Below, one piece after another: positions 46,420 through 58,390 of a stretch of DNA of 64,000 bases. Origin of the DNA: Glebionis coronaria. Taxonomy: Eukaryota; Streptophyta; Magnoliopsida; Asterales; Asteraceae. Positions within the stretch are counted from its first letter, which is position 1. Each line of letters starts with the position of its first letter. The stretch covers positions 658,892,963-658,956,962 of the forward strand of contig CM046874.1 of the NCBI GenBank assembly GCA_025667525.1, written 5' to 3'. The translations under genes were made by a program, and so were the position numbers. Below the pieces are notes generated by a model. It was not told the origin of the DNA and did no database searches. It was given only the letters and a program-made list of their open reading frames with translations.

Positions 46420-47217
46420 CTAGGCTTCCTGATGACTTGATGTTCAGTATAGTGTACATTCATAATCTTCTTCCTAAGTAAATATATCTTCTTTCCTTCA
46501 CCTTTGACACTGAGGTACATTAAATGATGTAACTAAATGCTCTAAGGATTTAGTTGCTTAATGTCCTAGGTTAGTGACACACCATATTAAATAAGGGACA
46601 AATATTCCTTTGAATAGATATCACCAACCAGTCAATGGGTCAAAAAAATGTCAAGGATCCCACTAAGCATTAAATGCTTGCCCTTTTCTTGCAAAATCCG
46701 TTGCAAGAACATCCTTTCAACTGCACGTGACCCTACGTCATCTCTACAAAAAGCGTTATCATTGCAGACCGAAACAGTTGCCAAGAAAAAGGGGAGGACC
46801 ACTTGTACATTTCATTAAATGCGGATGTGAAAAGAAATTATATCAAATAAAATCCTTTTCACATCCGAGCCTATAAATATCCAACCATTAACACAAACAC
46901 ACACACACACAAAGACTTTAGCAATCTTACTTTGCCAAAATCTTATCTCAAAGAAAAGTGTGTGTGTTCAACCATTGTTTCCAATAAAGAGTTTTCATGA
47001 AAAGGTAATCACATCGATCACTCGTTTCATTGTTATATAGCACAAGTGATCAAAGTTACTTGGTGTTTCTATCTTTTGATCTTCTATCACGAGGCAAAAG
47101 CTTGCATTAAGTCACTTAGTGAACCATTGTTGCGTTGTAACATAAAACAAGTCTTGGTTTGATTTCCACAAAGTGCCATAGTCCTTTCTATAAAGTGTTT
47201 AAAATTCTTAATTTAAA
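46420..47217 (+). other. Untranslated segment between RNase H and env-like ORF
   Basis: No coding frame. It contains a TATA box (46872-46879), a CA repeat (46890-46911) and a pyrimidine/adenine-rich leader before the ATG at 47218. The arrangement resembles a plant promoter and 5' leader. Confidence 0.55.
46872..46879 (+). promoter_or_regulatory. Possible internal TATA box
   Basis: TATAAATA in the context CCTATAAATATCC, 339 bp before the env-like start codon. It is separate from the LTR promoter at 28111. Confidence 0.4.
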
Positions 47218-50200
47218 ATGGCACTATCCAAGGCTATCACATATGCCCCTCAGGTTGAGCACCTTATCAATGAGGGTGTTCATTTTTCAGGATACAACTA
47301 TGGGGGGAATTTCAGTGAGCCTCGTAGTGCATCAGCCTACAAACCAATATGCAAATTTCTTAAAAACTGTGATTGGGCTGATGCTTTTACCAACACCCCC
47401 TCATTCTTCTACCATGAACGTCTCAGAGAATTCTGGTATACGGTTGTGGTCGTAACCCCGCCTACCCAAGGGCCTGAAGGTTCTTAGGGGTTTGAAACCA
47501 AGTCATATAAGGGTTGTGTTATTCAGTTCACTGTGAACAATGGAAAGACACCATTGATTTTAGACTTCAAAACTTTTTGTCAAGCCAGTGGACTAGATTA
47601 TAACAAAGGTAATTATGTTGCACATCCTGACACAGAGTCAGTTAAAAAAGGCTTAAAAGAAATCGGGGTCCCTGAGTTACTTGTGACTAAAACCCCATTA
47701 ATCAAAACTGCTTTCCCCATGGATTGGAGGATCCTGGTCAGTTTTGTGATTCAGATGATCGGTGGGAACTACTCATCAACTGAGCAAGTTAATTCTACTC
47801 AGCAGATGCTAATCTACAGTCTAGTTAATGGACAGAAGATTGACATGGGAGAGATTATTTGTAATGATCTCGTAACCAGGCTCCTGAAGGAGTCAAGGCA
47901 AAAGTATGTATCTTATCCAAGGTTCATATCTTGTGCCTTAGAAAGGTTACCGGGCTCTCTTTACACTCAGGATAAATTCATTGTTTTTTCTACACCAATC
48001 CTGAGTTCCACAAAATTTTCTAAGAACCCATCTGAAGTCACCCCCATAGAATTGACGGATCACATGACTGAGGTGATCAGTCGTGAATCATCTGTGTCTC
48101 ACATTTCCTTATTACCAAAGAAGGGGAACAAGAAGCCTCAGACTGTGCCAAAGACCAAACCAACGGCAAGGGCCCTGAGGCTTTCGAGGCACGTCCTAAA
48201 AAGGCTAAGGCTAAAAATACCACCCTTGTTCAGACCAAGCTTCAAATACCCCAAGGGAAAGAGCTTACGGGAGGCCCTGATACATCACAGTCAGGGTTGA
48301 CGGGCCAACCTACTGGTCCTCTTGATAGAGTGTGAAATATACAACCCACTCCTACGGGACTGCCTTCCACTCAGTATGATGAGGGAACTCGTAAATCACA
48401 ACTTTGCCTGAGGACAAAACCAAGGCCAAAGACTCAGAGAGATGCCCACGGGTAACACACCTCGCTGATAGGCCTATCACTTTCACCAGATCCAATGAAG
48501 GCACACTAACTCACAAGTCTTTGCCCGAGGACCCCAAACTTTATTCCTTAGACTCAAAGGGACGCCGACGGGTAAAACACCCCGCTGATAGGAATCTCAC
48601 CTCCACAACTCCTGATGAAGGCACACTAAAACAGAAGTCTTTGCCTGAGGGAACCATTATCGATCCCAAAGACTCAGGGAGACGCCTACGGGTAACACAC
48701 CTCACTGGTAGGGATCTCACTTCCACCCCTGATCAATCGTAAACTGCCCCTGAGAATCAGTTGGCCAAAACCCAAGCCTCAGGATTTGGGGCAGGGAGTG
48801 ACCACAACCAAGGCAAACCTTCTTTTGAAGGGGAGCTAGATAAACCGAAGGGGTCACTGAACTATGGAGATTTTGTTAATCTATTGGAAGAGCCTGAGGA
48901 GCTACTCCATGGTTTCAGTGACGACGATGATATGATTGAGGTTGGGGATGAACTTGACACTCAGGACCCTCCTCAATCAGACCAGAAGCCACAGTCCCTA
49001 CCCTTGTTTGAGGACGTACCGCCCTCCCCCGAGGCTCAACCAAATCCCTCCCCTGAGGCATCCGAACAAAAGGAGCCTTCCCCAGAGGTAACTAAAAAGC
49101 CCTCCCATGGGGCACAACTTGACACCTCATCGTTGGGACTCAGACTGTGGTTATGGATTCCACTGTTGATGACACCAAGTCTGTCACTGAGAAGGTTCTA
49201 TATGAGGCTCTCAAATGTGTCTTAAGCCATGCTTCCACCACCCTGAAAGCCGAAGTTACTCATAACCACGAAGACCTATCCTCAAAGGCTGATGAAATCC
49301 TTGATGAATTCAGGACGTATGGTGATCGTTTTGATATAGCTGAAAAGAAGATGAGAGTTCAGGTTGATAACCAAATGGAGTTCATCAGCTTTGTTAACTC
49401 TAGTCATGAGAATCAAGATAAGAAACTTATCAATTTCCTAAATCATGCTCTTCCAACAGTTGAAGCAAATGTGTCCTTAAAAACAACCTTAGATGGACTG
49501 GTCACTAGTACTACTAAGTCCACATCCAAGGTTGGTCAACTTCTGGAACTGCTGAAGGAGGATAGGCTCTCTGAGGTCTTCACTAGGTTAGACTCTCTCA
49601 AGTCTGATTTGGATGTGTTAAGGCTAAGTGTGATGTCATCTATGAAGACGTTCATATGGATTCTGAGGTCGAATTTAAATTAAGAAAGGCTGCACAAGGA
49701 TATATGGCTAATACTTCTCATCTTTCTGAGATCTTCAAGGCACCGAAGGATGCTGATATTCCTCGCCTCAGGACCAGAATCACTACAATGGAAAACACTC
49801 ATTCGCTCATTCAATTGGATGTTCAGACTATCAAGACTGACACTCAGTCTATGAAGGCGATGGTGACTAAGATGATTTAGGCTTTCAAGGGGTCATCCAC
49901 CACCTCTTCAGGACCATCACAGAGAACAAAAGTTGGGATCAGTCAGGCTGACCCTTCAACTTTTGAGGGGGAGAATGTGCCACCAATGATGCTTACATGG
50001 AGTGAACCTCTCTACCACACTAAGGGGGAGCGGGAAGAAATGGTACAACCACAACCTCAGGTGCCTGTGATCCCCACACCAACTCCCTTAAACTCTATTC
50101 CACGTATCCCTGAGCCTTCAGTATCTAAGTTAGATAGGGGCAAAGAAATTGCTGATGAGACTCTAACACCACCACCCAAGAAGCTTGTAAAATCTTCTAG

Positions 50201-51041
50201 GGAAAGAAGGCCTGACCCTGATGTAATTGTCTTGGTACCATATGAGATCAATGGAAAGATGTACAAGATGACTCCTGAGCAAATCCAAGAATACTTAGAC
50301 AAGATGGAAAGGGCCAAGACCAGTGAGGCAACAAGAGCTGAAATTCTCAAAGTGTCCACTGAGTTTGTAAGGAAGTGGGTGGTAACCCTGATGAGTTGCT
50401 AAGTGCAAAGGGTGGACAAGAGTTCATTCAGAAGCAGGAGGAGGATTTAAAAGCTATTTAGGATGAGATGATCAGAAAGCAGCAACAAAGAACAATCCAA
50501 CTGAAAAAGCTGTTTGATCAATATACCAAAGTCATCACTCAAAGAAGGAATCCTGGACCAATCGCCAATCTTCAAATCATTACTCACACCATCAGTCTCA
50601 GTATCTGTTTACAGAAATAATGATGCAATGAATTTTGAAGTAATGAAGAAGTTCATCTTTGGTGATTTTGGTCTCAGTGAGTGGGATGAAATGGGTAGGA
50701 TCTTCAGGACCAAGACCAACAAATGTGTCCCTGAGATACTCAACTCTCTCACTAAGAGATACGAGAGGTTGAATCAGATCAAGGAGCAGTTAGGGATCAC
50801 TTATGATCTACGTTTGGCTGAACAGGATCCTTCCAAAACTCAGGGACGAAAAAGGAAAAGAATGGAGCTTGAAGCTGAAACTAAAGTCCCTGGGTTAGAA
50901 TGTAATCGAACCCTTCCTGAGAATGTTCCTTTTGTAAAGAACATGGTCATTGAAGAACCTGAGTGGGGTATCTTCTTCGTGGATGTATTTGGAGACCAAG
51001 CCTTTCAAAGGATGAATGACATTGAAAGATGTCCCACTTAA
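47218..51041 (+). pseudogene. Env-like 3' ORF of Sirevirus-like element 2
   Basis: It starts MALSKAITYAPQVEHLINEG. The first 360 codons form a conserved domain (FWYTVVVV, REIG-like VKKGLKEIGVPE, FPMDWRILVSFVIQMIGG, YPRFISCALERLPGSLY), split by one TAG at 47485. Then come Pro/Ser/Thr/Asp-rich segments (48404-49225) with a three-fold repeat, a coiled-coil region (49147-49880), a basic stretch and the C-terminal FGLSEWDE domain (50514-51041). Frameshifts lie near 48300, 49150, 49670 and 50400. Homologues are often listed as hypothetical proteins. A membrane or envelope role is not supported by an obvious signal or transmembrane segment here. Confidence 0.78.
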
Positions 51042-51042
51042 A

Positions 51043-51129
51043 GTCTCTTAATCTTTCTTGTGATGGTTGGACAAAGAGACTTTCACAAGTACATACTTTG
51101 TCCAGCCATCACAGGAAAGATTAAGAGAC
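51043..51129. repeat. Fold-back junction with 34-bp arms
   Basis: The left arm (51043-51076) and right arm (51096-51129) are inverted copies matching at 32 of 34 positions around a 19-bp spacer. The stretch 51082-51102 is identical to 27575-27595 in gag copy 1. It marks the break between the env-like ORF and the duplicated block. Confidence 0.9.
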
Positions 51130-51861
51130 CTTCCATTTTTTTACGAATCCATCATTTCCATTTTCCAAATCCAACATTTTTGTTATTCTGAATCCAGCAT
51201 TTCCACTTTTTCCAAATCCAACATATCTGTTTTTCCGAATCCATCATTTCCATTTTTTTCCGAATCCAGCATTTCCATTTTCCGAATCCAGTTTGCATTT
51301 TCCGAATCCAACATTTACATTATTCCGAAAATTTAAGTTATCATATTCCAAAAATTCAAGAAGATCGAATATTCCAAAAACTGGTAGCAAGACTATTCCA
51401 AAAACTTGAAGAAACATATTCTGAATTTTGTGTTCGAGTTATTTTTTAATTTAGTCACTAGTTTCGGAACATCGTTTCGGAAAAAAAAAATTGGCGGAAA
51501 AACCATAGTAAAATTTATTTTTTCCTAGACCATTTTTAGGCCAATTAAGCTTCGATTTAAAATTTTGGCGATATAAAAAAAATTTCGACCCAATCAAATT
51601 TTTAGGTCATTTTATGTTTTATTTTTCGTCAAAATTTTTCATTTCTCAAAAATTTTCCCTACTAGTTATTGGCTATTTCTAACTCGAATTCAAAATTTGG
51701 TGACTCAAAAATTTTTGGTTTACCGTTATATCGGATTGAGGAATTTATTGTCGGACTAAGAAAAAACAGAATTTTTGGAATTTCAACCACAATAAAATCA
51801 CAACACATCTACGAAGATCCGTAATCCATAGACATCATTACCTCTTCGTGACATCCGTTCA

Positions 51862-52353
51862 ATGGACACTGAGATGAATAAAGAGAAGATGCAGAATCCA
51901 ACGGTTCAGACAAATTTTGTGACTCCAATCAGTAAACCTACTAACAAGGATTCTACAACCAAAACCGTTCATGCAATCAAATACAAGACGTCGAAAGCAA
52001 AAGATAGATGCATGGAACACTTAACGTTGCTTCAATCACACATTCAGATTCTTTCAAGAGAAGATCTAAAAGGCCGTCATCTTGAAATTGGACTCAAACG
52101 AGTATTCGCTCTACTATTTGGTCAAGATGTTGAGACATTCACCAGAACGATGCTACTTAATGTGTACTATCTTCAACAACAACTTCACAAAGATGATTTT
52201 CAAGAGAATGAATCCATGGAGGTCTTTTTAGCTCTCAACAATCAGTTCCAGCAATTCATTGACTCTAGTGTCCTATCTACCAACGATCGAGAATTTACAA
52301 GTACATACTTTGTCAAATATACTCTCGTAGTTTTAGGTCAATTCAGTGCCTAA
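51862..52353 (+). CDS. Copia gag, 5' part, copy 2
   Basis: 163 open codons from the conserved ATG (MDTEMNKEKM), without the TAA of copy 1. Strings LQSHIQILSREDLKGRHLEIG, cut short here, then FGQDVETFTRTMLLN and ESMEVFLALNNQF. Genuine gag reaches 52330. The last eight codons come from the LTR. If the LTR and one target copy are ignored, the frame continues at 53216, so this is the N-terminal half of an interrupted gag rather than a complete protein. Confidence 0.75.
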   Translation: MDTEMNKEKMQNPTVQTNFVTPISKPTNKDSTTKTVHAIKYKTSKAKDRCMEHLTLLQSHIQILSREDLKGRHLEIGLKRVFALLFGQDVETFTRTMLLNVYYLQQQLHKDDFQENESMEVFLALNNQFQQFIDSSVLSTNDREFTSTYFVKYTLVVLGQFSA

Positions 52354-53210
52354 TGATCTCACTGATGGATTTGAATAACAATCAGCCTAAGCGAAACATC
52401 ATCCTTTAACATAATGAAGTCACTGAGTAAACAATCACTTAGTGAGTTACCTTCGAGTTCCTAGACTAAGTCTAAAAGAAAGACTCGAGCATTCAGAGAG
52501 GTAAAGTTCAATGAATGATGCATTTAAGACAAAGAAGAAGGTGATGGGTTCAGTGAGTTGTGGCAATAAACTCACAGAACCCCATATGATCTCCCTGAAG
52601 AAACAAGCATTCTCAAATACTGAAGTAAAGGCGGGATAAGTTGAATTGTGATAAGATGTAGTACATCACACAATTAGCGTGACTTACCCTTTTGGGATAG
52701 ATAGGGTATTGACAGTGTAAAGGACTTATGTCCTAATACTTAGAATAGACTAAGACAAGATTGTACACTGTACCAATAAGACAAGAATTGCACATGGGCA
52801 ATTCTTTGTCTTGTATCTGCCTTTGCTTCTATAAATAGGATGGTTGTAAAAGGAGAGAATCAAGTTTGTGCACTAAATGCTTTAGACATTCACAAACAAA
52901 GTTCTGTCTTCCAAATACGATCAAACTCACTTGAGTTCTAAACTCTTGTTGATAGAATCGTCAAGCTTAGCAATCGTTAGGATTGGTTTAGCTTGTTAGT
53001 GAGGAGATCACCAAACACACATTGTCTATTCAATCCTTATTGTAACTTCGCATACAATAGGGTATAATTCTTTAATAAATTTAAGAGTTAAATGTTGAAA
53101 ATCTTTTGTGTTATTTACTTTACATTGTCTTGTGTTTTTACATTACTTTACCATGAGTTAGGTCTATACATAGTATTATTAAGTATAGTACTAATTACAA
53201 GGGACCAACA
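52331..53210 (+). repeat. LTR with perfect target duplication (solo LTR arrangement)
   Basis: 880 bp, flanked on both sides by CGTAG (52326-52330, 53211-53215), with gag sequence on both sides in the same frame. No primer site follows and no polypurine tract precedes it, as for a solo LTR. It is the same family and length as 27612-28491, with a TATA box at 52830-52837. Confidence 0.85.
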
Positions 53211-54990
53211 CGTAGACCTTCAAACGTTCAAAGAGACACTTCTTCAACATGTAAGTAATATAAAGAATTCAATTGTTGAAAGAACACGTCATCAAAGACA
53301 ATTTGAAAGAAGAGTGAATCAAAGACTGATGCAGACGAAAGAGTGCAATGTCGATAGTGGTCAAGCATTGGATGGCTGTTCGATTGTCAAAGAAAGCAGC
53401 GGGAAAGAATCAGAAACGTAACATACCAACAACAGCTCAGGGAATGATGAAGAGCCAATGGCTATGGTATAATTAATGTTGAATATGATGTTGATTCTAA
53501 GATTCACGAGCTCGAAACTTGTTAGCTCAAAATACAAAATATTTTGAGGATGCCAAACTCGATTTTTCAAAGAAAAATAACAAATTTCAGGCTTATTTTG
53601 AAAAACTTGAAAAAGCAAATGTTGTTCTTGAACAAAAATTGGATCGTAAGATTCAAGATTTCAACGCGGAAAAAGAACATTTTGTGAAACAAATAAATTT
53701 GTTAGAATCAAAGTTGGCTTCTCGAAATCCAAGTCCTCCGCCTGCTTCATTAAGTGAAATATCTGTGCGACCTATCGACACTGTAGATAGTAATGACGCG
53801 AATGATGATAATGACATATTTGATAATATGAACATTAAGTTAGAACAACGTATCGCTCAATTACTTCTACAAAATGAGCAATTAAAGGCCCAGATTCATG
53901 AAAAGGTTTTTGCACTGACAGCGGTGAAAAATGAATTATGGAAGCTAAAAGGAAATAGTGTGGATACTAAGTTAGCAAAACAGTCAGTCTTGGGGAAACC
54001 TCCTTCTCTATCATTCAGAAATCGCCCAGTTTTCAGACAACCGAATGCGTTTAAATCTAAACAACCCAAAACGTCGAACCTGAGGTTTGCATCCTAACTT
54101 GACGTGCGTAGAAATTTGCCTAAACCAGTCACTCCACAATCTAGACCCTCCTTAATAAAATATGCTTCTGCAAAACCTTATCACATGAATGCTTCAAGCA
54201 ACTCTAGAAATAGCTTCAAGAACATGCCTAGGCATAGTTCAAATGACACAGGTCATAAAAGTTATCTAGAGGATGCTAAGAACAAGACACAAGCAAGAGA
54301 TAGGACCAAACCACAACTTCGGAGCACTAATCACACATATAGGAATTCTAGACCCTTCTATGATGTGCACAAATCTTCCAACCCTAGGAAATCTAGATCC
54401 TACTCAGATGCTAAGCACTTTGTTTACACGAAATGTAACAAATGCGTGTTTAATACCATTCCTGATGATTGTATCACAAAAGTCCTGAACAAGGTGAACC
54501 AAAATGCTAGAGCATCTCTAAGATGGAACCCAACAGGAAATAGGTTGTCTTCAACTGTCTTCCGTTGTGCATGAGAAACCTATATCTCCTAGACCTTGCC
54601 TTAGGTGGATACCCACTGGTAGAATCTTCCAAACAGTTGGTCTTAAATGGGTTCCTACTAGAAAGATATTTCCCTCTAGCACGATAAAGGTTCACAATGA
54701 ACCCCCACATGGATCTCAAAAAGATATCACTAACCAAAGTGCCAGCATACAAACTACCGATGTAAGTGCAGGTACCACATCAAGGTTCAACAGGAACACA
54801 AAGGTCCTATAGTTGCAACGCGTTCAACCAAAGACACTCTCAAAGTTTGGTTAAGAAGCAGATATCTAAGAAACAGGTGTCTCAGGAGATTCACAATTAA
54901 GCTTCTAGCAATGACTTGCAGTCGCATTACAGATTGTAACAGATTGTAACTCGAACTCAAAAGAAAGGAAAGTTCATCCCCAGTATGACT
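53211..54990 (+). pseudogene. Copia gag, 3' part
   Basis: It continues the gag after the solo LTR: TFKETLLQHVSNIKNS and RTRHQRQFERRVNQR, then a coiled-coil region (53519-54097) with IQDFNAEKEHFVKQINLLESK cut short here, LKAQIHEKVFALTAVKNELW and LGKPPSLSFRN. A Ser/Arg-rich region (54104-54574) has a short Cys motif (FVYTKCNKCVFN), and 54567-54830 has repeated RWIPTGRIF-type phrases. Stops and shifts at 53421, 54097 and 54574 break it. The pol region expected next is missing. Confidence 0.75.
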
Positions 54991-55069
54991 TATCCTCAAA
55001 CCACCATGAGAATTGTTTTAGGAACAAGCACACAAAGAACATACATGTATGGTCAAATGATCATATTGA

Positions 55070-56605
55070 CATTAGGATGTTTAGTTTGGAAAACATATTT
55101 CCAAAGGTAATCCTTTCGACCTATAGAACCAATGATAAGAGATTAGTGTTTTATAAATCAATAATACATAAGTCTCAATCAAGTGGTCACTCATGAGCCT
55201 TATACCTAAACCAACAACAACAAGAATCCTTTCGACCCATAGACTTGCTGTTATCAGTTTGATAAGTTTCATTTACTTGAAAGATGATTAGAACAATATA
55301 TTCAAAAGACTCATTTTGACCTATAATCTTAATTAAACCTTACTTGTTATGTTTAAGTCTCTTGCACAATCGTCACAAAGCGCAAGACCAAATCATTTGT
55401 CGGTTAACGAATTGAAATCAACCATATTGAGAATAATTCTGACATATAGACTTAACAATGATTAACCAAATTGACAAACAAGAACAAGTTCCAATTCAAC
55501 CAAATATAATGTTATCACCATAATTCAATGACAAGCACTAATAATATCCAAATATCCATTTATCACAAGTTTTCATATGAACAATACAAGTATCACAACA
55601 TTCACAATATCACAAAACACAAGAATCACCATTAACATGAACATAAACGACATTGAATAATAAAGAAGAAGTTACCAAACATTAGAGTTCATGGTACCAA
55701 AGTACCTAAATGATTCTAACCAAACGAACAACCAATATACATTTCGTCCTACCCATAGCATTCTTTAACATCAACCTCTTGATGCGAGTATAGAGCCTTT
55801 GGGGTGTTTGGGAATGAGGATTGTTGGAGATTGAATTGTTTATGGTGGTGTGGCTTTCTTATCTACTTCTTCCATGGGTTATTACATGAACATGGTAACC
55901 AATTCCACCCCTCACCACTTGGGTGAGGGGTAATATCAAAACAACAGAAATATGATGGAGATGGTTGATAGGTTGATGATTATAAACACTACCCCATGGG
56001 TCTTATTTATAGGTGAATTAGCCTTGGACACCAAGTAGTTTTCTTGGAGCATGTGTAATGAAGGGTTTAATGAAGCTTGGAGGAGACGAAATGGAGTTAT
56101 GGTCGGATTAGGGAGCAAGGGAAAGTTAATGGGGTGTTTAAGATTACTTGGAAAAGTGGCCAGGAGGAAAGTTGTTGGCGGCGAAATGGAGTTTGTTGGC
56201 AGCAAGTTGTCATCAAAATGAAAGGAGCCGGCGGTAGAATTGGAGTTTCCGGCGGCAACTTCATGCTGTTTTGCTGGTGGAAATTTTGACTTTGCTGGTG
56301 GCTTATTTTCTGCTGCCTCCATCTTTACCAACTTTCTCCTATTCATTCTTTGGTCCTTATTCTTTGTTTCTTCTGCTTTCTTTCTTCCAAACATTCCAAG
56401 ACTCTTTATATTTGTATTATTTATCATACGAGAGCTATACTTTCATGTCTCGTTCATCCTTTCGCCTCCAATTCTCGTCTTTTATTCATTTCTCGTGATG
56501 TAACCATTGATGAACCAACAATAACAAATAAGATTTATTAAGTATCATAAGTTCATAATAATCACATAAATATATGCATAAACACTACAAATACGCTCCT
56601 TAAAA
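55070..56605 (-). repeat. LTR-like sequence, minus strand
   Basis: AT-rich non-coding sequence with a minus-strand TATA box (TATAAATA, 56004-56011) in a promoter-like context and a CTTTCGACC-TATAGA motif repeated about every 100 bp (55106, 55217, 55308, 55432). It separates the Copia gag from an unrelated Gypsy fragment. The borders are set only by where neighbours begin. The 163-codon minus-strand frame at 55936 is low-complexity and probably chance. Confidence 0.35.
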
Positions 56606-56610
56606 TATGT

Positions 56611-58320
56611 TAGATTTGAGCGTTATCAGGGAGTTCTTAGCCAAGGTGGGCATCCTATTGCCTATTTTAGCGAGAAGTTGACAGGGCCGAAGTGCAGGTA
56701 CTCTACTTATGACTTGGAGTTTTATGCAGTGGTCCAAGCTGTGAAGCATTGACGTCATTATTTGTTTCATAAGGAGTTTGTTTTGTTTACTGACCATGAT
56801 TCCTTAAGGCATATTCGTACTCAAGATAAGGTTTCACATAAGCATGGGCATTGGTTGGCTTTTCTTGAGAAATTTACTTTTGTGGTGAAACACAAAACGG
56901 CTGCTTCCAATCGTGCTGCTGATGCCTTAAGCAGGAGGAGTAGTTTACTTGTAACCATGCAGGTTGATGTTCCAAGACTGGATGTCATTCGTGACATGGT
57001 GACCATTTATCCATACTTTTCAGTTGTTTTGCAGGACTTGCAATCCGGAGAGAAAACAGATTTTGTTATGCATGATGGGTTCCTATTCAAAAGAAATCAA
57101 CTTTGTATTCCTGATTCAAGTCTTCGTTTGTAAATTATAAAGGAGTTGCATGGTGAAGGACATGTTGGTCGTGATCTCACTTTACAGTTGGTTCAAGCTT
57201 CTTATTTTTGGCCTACTATGAGGAAGGAAGTGAATCGGAACGTCAAGAGGTGACGTATTTGTCAAGTTTCAAAGGGGACGGCTACTAATGCAGGAATTTA
57301 TATGCCTTTGCCAGTTCCTTTGCAGCCCTGGGTTGATATTAGCGTGGATTTTGTGTTGGGGCTACCTCGTACTCAAAAGGGTAATGATTCAATATTTGTT
57401 GTTGTTGATCGTTTTTCGAAGATGGTTCATTTTATTCCTTGCAAGAAGACGACAAATGCAGTTAATGTAGCCCAACTTTTCTTTAGGGATGTGTACCGTT
57501 TACATGGTTTACCTTCCTCCATTATTTCTGATCGGGACACCAGGTTTTTGTGTCATTTTTGGCGTATTTTGTGGAAGATGGTGAATACTCAACTCAATTT
57601 TAGTAGTGCTTATCATCCTCAAACTGATAGGCAAACTAAAGTTGTTAACAGGTCCCTTGGTAACCTGTTAAGGTGTTTGGTGGGTGATCATGTGAAGGCA
57701 TGGGATCATAAGTTGTATCAAGCTGAGTTTGCTCATAATCATGTTGTTAATTAGAGCACTGGGTTTAGTCCATTTTAGGTGGTTTATTCTGCTCAGCCAC
57801 GTGGTCCTCTTCATCTTATGACTCCTCAGATTTCTAGGTCTGTTCCGAAGAAAGTGCAGGATTTTGTTGAGGGGTTGCATGATGTTCATAAATCTGTTCG
57901 TGACAACTTGGTTCGCGCTAATTGAAGTACAGGCAGGATGCAAATCAAAAGAGAAGACATGTTGACTTTGAAGTAGAAGACTTTGTGTGGGCTGTTTTGA
58001 CTAAGGATCGTTTTCTAGTTGGTGAATATAATAAGTTGTCTCCTAAGAAGATTGATCCAGTGGAAATTGTGGATAAGATGAACTCAAATGTTTATTGTTT
58101 GAAGTTGCCAAGCCATATTCTTTGTTCTGATGTTTTTAATGTGAAGCACTTGTTGCCTTACAATGGTGATTCTTCAAATGATGATACAGCTGGGAATTCG
58201 AGGACGAATTTTTCCTATCCAGGGGGGAATGATGGAGGCCCAAGTATTGAAGAACGGGCTGACTTATTTCTGGAGGCCCAAGATCGTGTGACGAAGAGGA
58301 GTTTAGTAAAACCGGCATAA
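56611..58320 (+). pseudogene. Ty3/Gypsy RNase H and integrase fragment
   Basis: RNase H part: YFSEKLTGPKCRYSTYD, FVLFTDHDSLRHI and FTFVVKHKTAASNRAADALSR, cut here to its core ADALSR. Integrase: a zinc region with GHVGRDLT but a worn second half ([10 protein letters not shown]). The catalytic core is [22 protein letters not shown], then [17 protein letters not shown], where Lys replaces the catalytic Glu (QTEVVNR expected). The tail LSPKKIDPVEIVDKM and NVKHLLPYNGD ends in a TAA. Stops at 56750, 57131, 57253, 57752, 57776 and 57922 break the frame. Gag, protease and most of reverse transcriptase are absent. The class is probably chromovirus, but no chromodomain is seen. Confidence 0.88.
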
Positions 58321-58390
58321 CTTTTGCATCCTAAGTCCGTTTTCAGCCCGTGACCTGTCAAAACATGCGTAAAAAGGAGGCGGACGATGC

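Larger units (their letters stand above)
27612..51042 (+). mobile_element. Sirevirus-like Copia element 2, interrupted, 3' end missing
   Basis: In order: 880-bp LTR (27612-28491), Met-type primer site, gag (28564-29663), coiled-coil and zinc-finger region (29925-31412), an inserted Athila-type element (31413 to about 42977), integrase, reverse transcriptase and RNase H in one frame (42978-46419), an untranslated segment, and an env-like ORF (47218-51041). The order integrase before reverse transcriptase defines Copia. The ORF after RNase H points to the Sirevirus group. The polypurine tract and adjacent 3' LTR are absent: sequence changes at 51043 to a fold-back junction. Confidence 0.85.
51130..53210 (+). 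repeat. Second copy of the gag 5' part plus LTR block
   Basis: It matches the segment from about 26263 to 28491: minisatellite, leader, gag 5' part and 880-bp LTR, all in the same order. Differences are single bases and a shorter minisatellite. It then continues with CGTAG and the gag 3' part instead of a primer site. Confidence 0.88.

Noticed and set aside
55936..56427. 163-codon minus-strand protein gene
   Set aside because: Low-complexity Pro/Ser/Asn-rich composition, overlaps open frames on the other strand, and lies in LTR-like sequence with a minus-strand TATA box.
58136..58318. Short minus-strand frame
   Set aside because: Antisense shadow of the Gypsy integrase tail.
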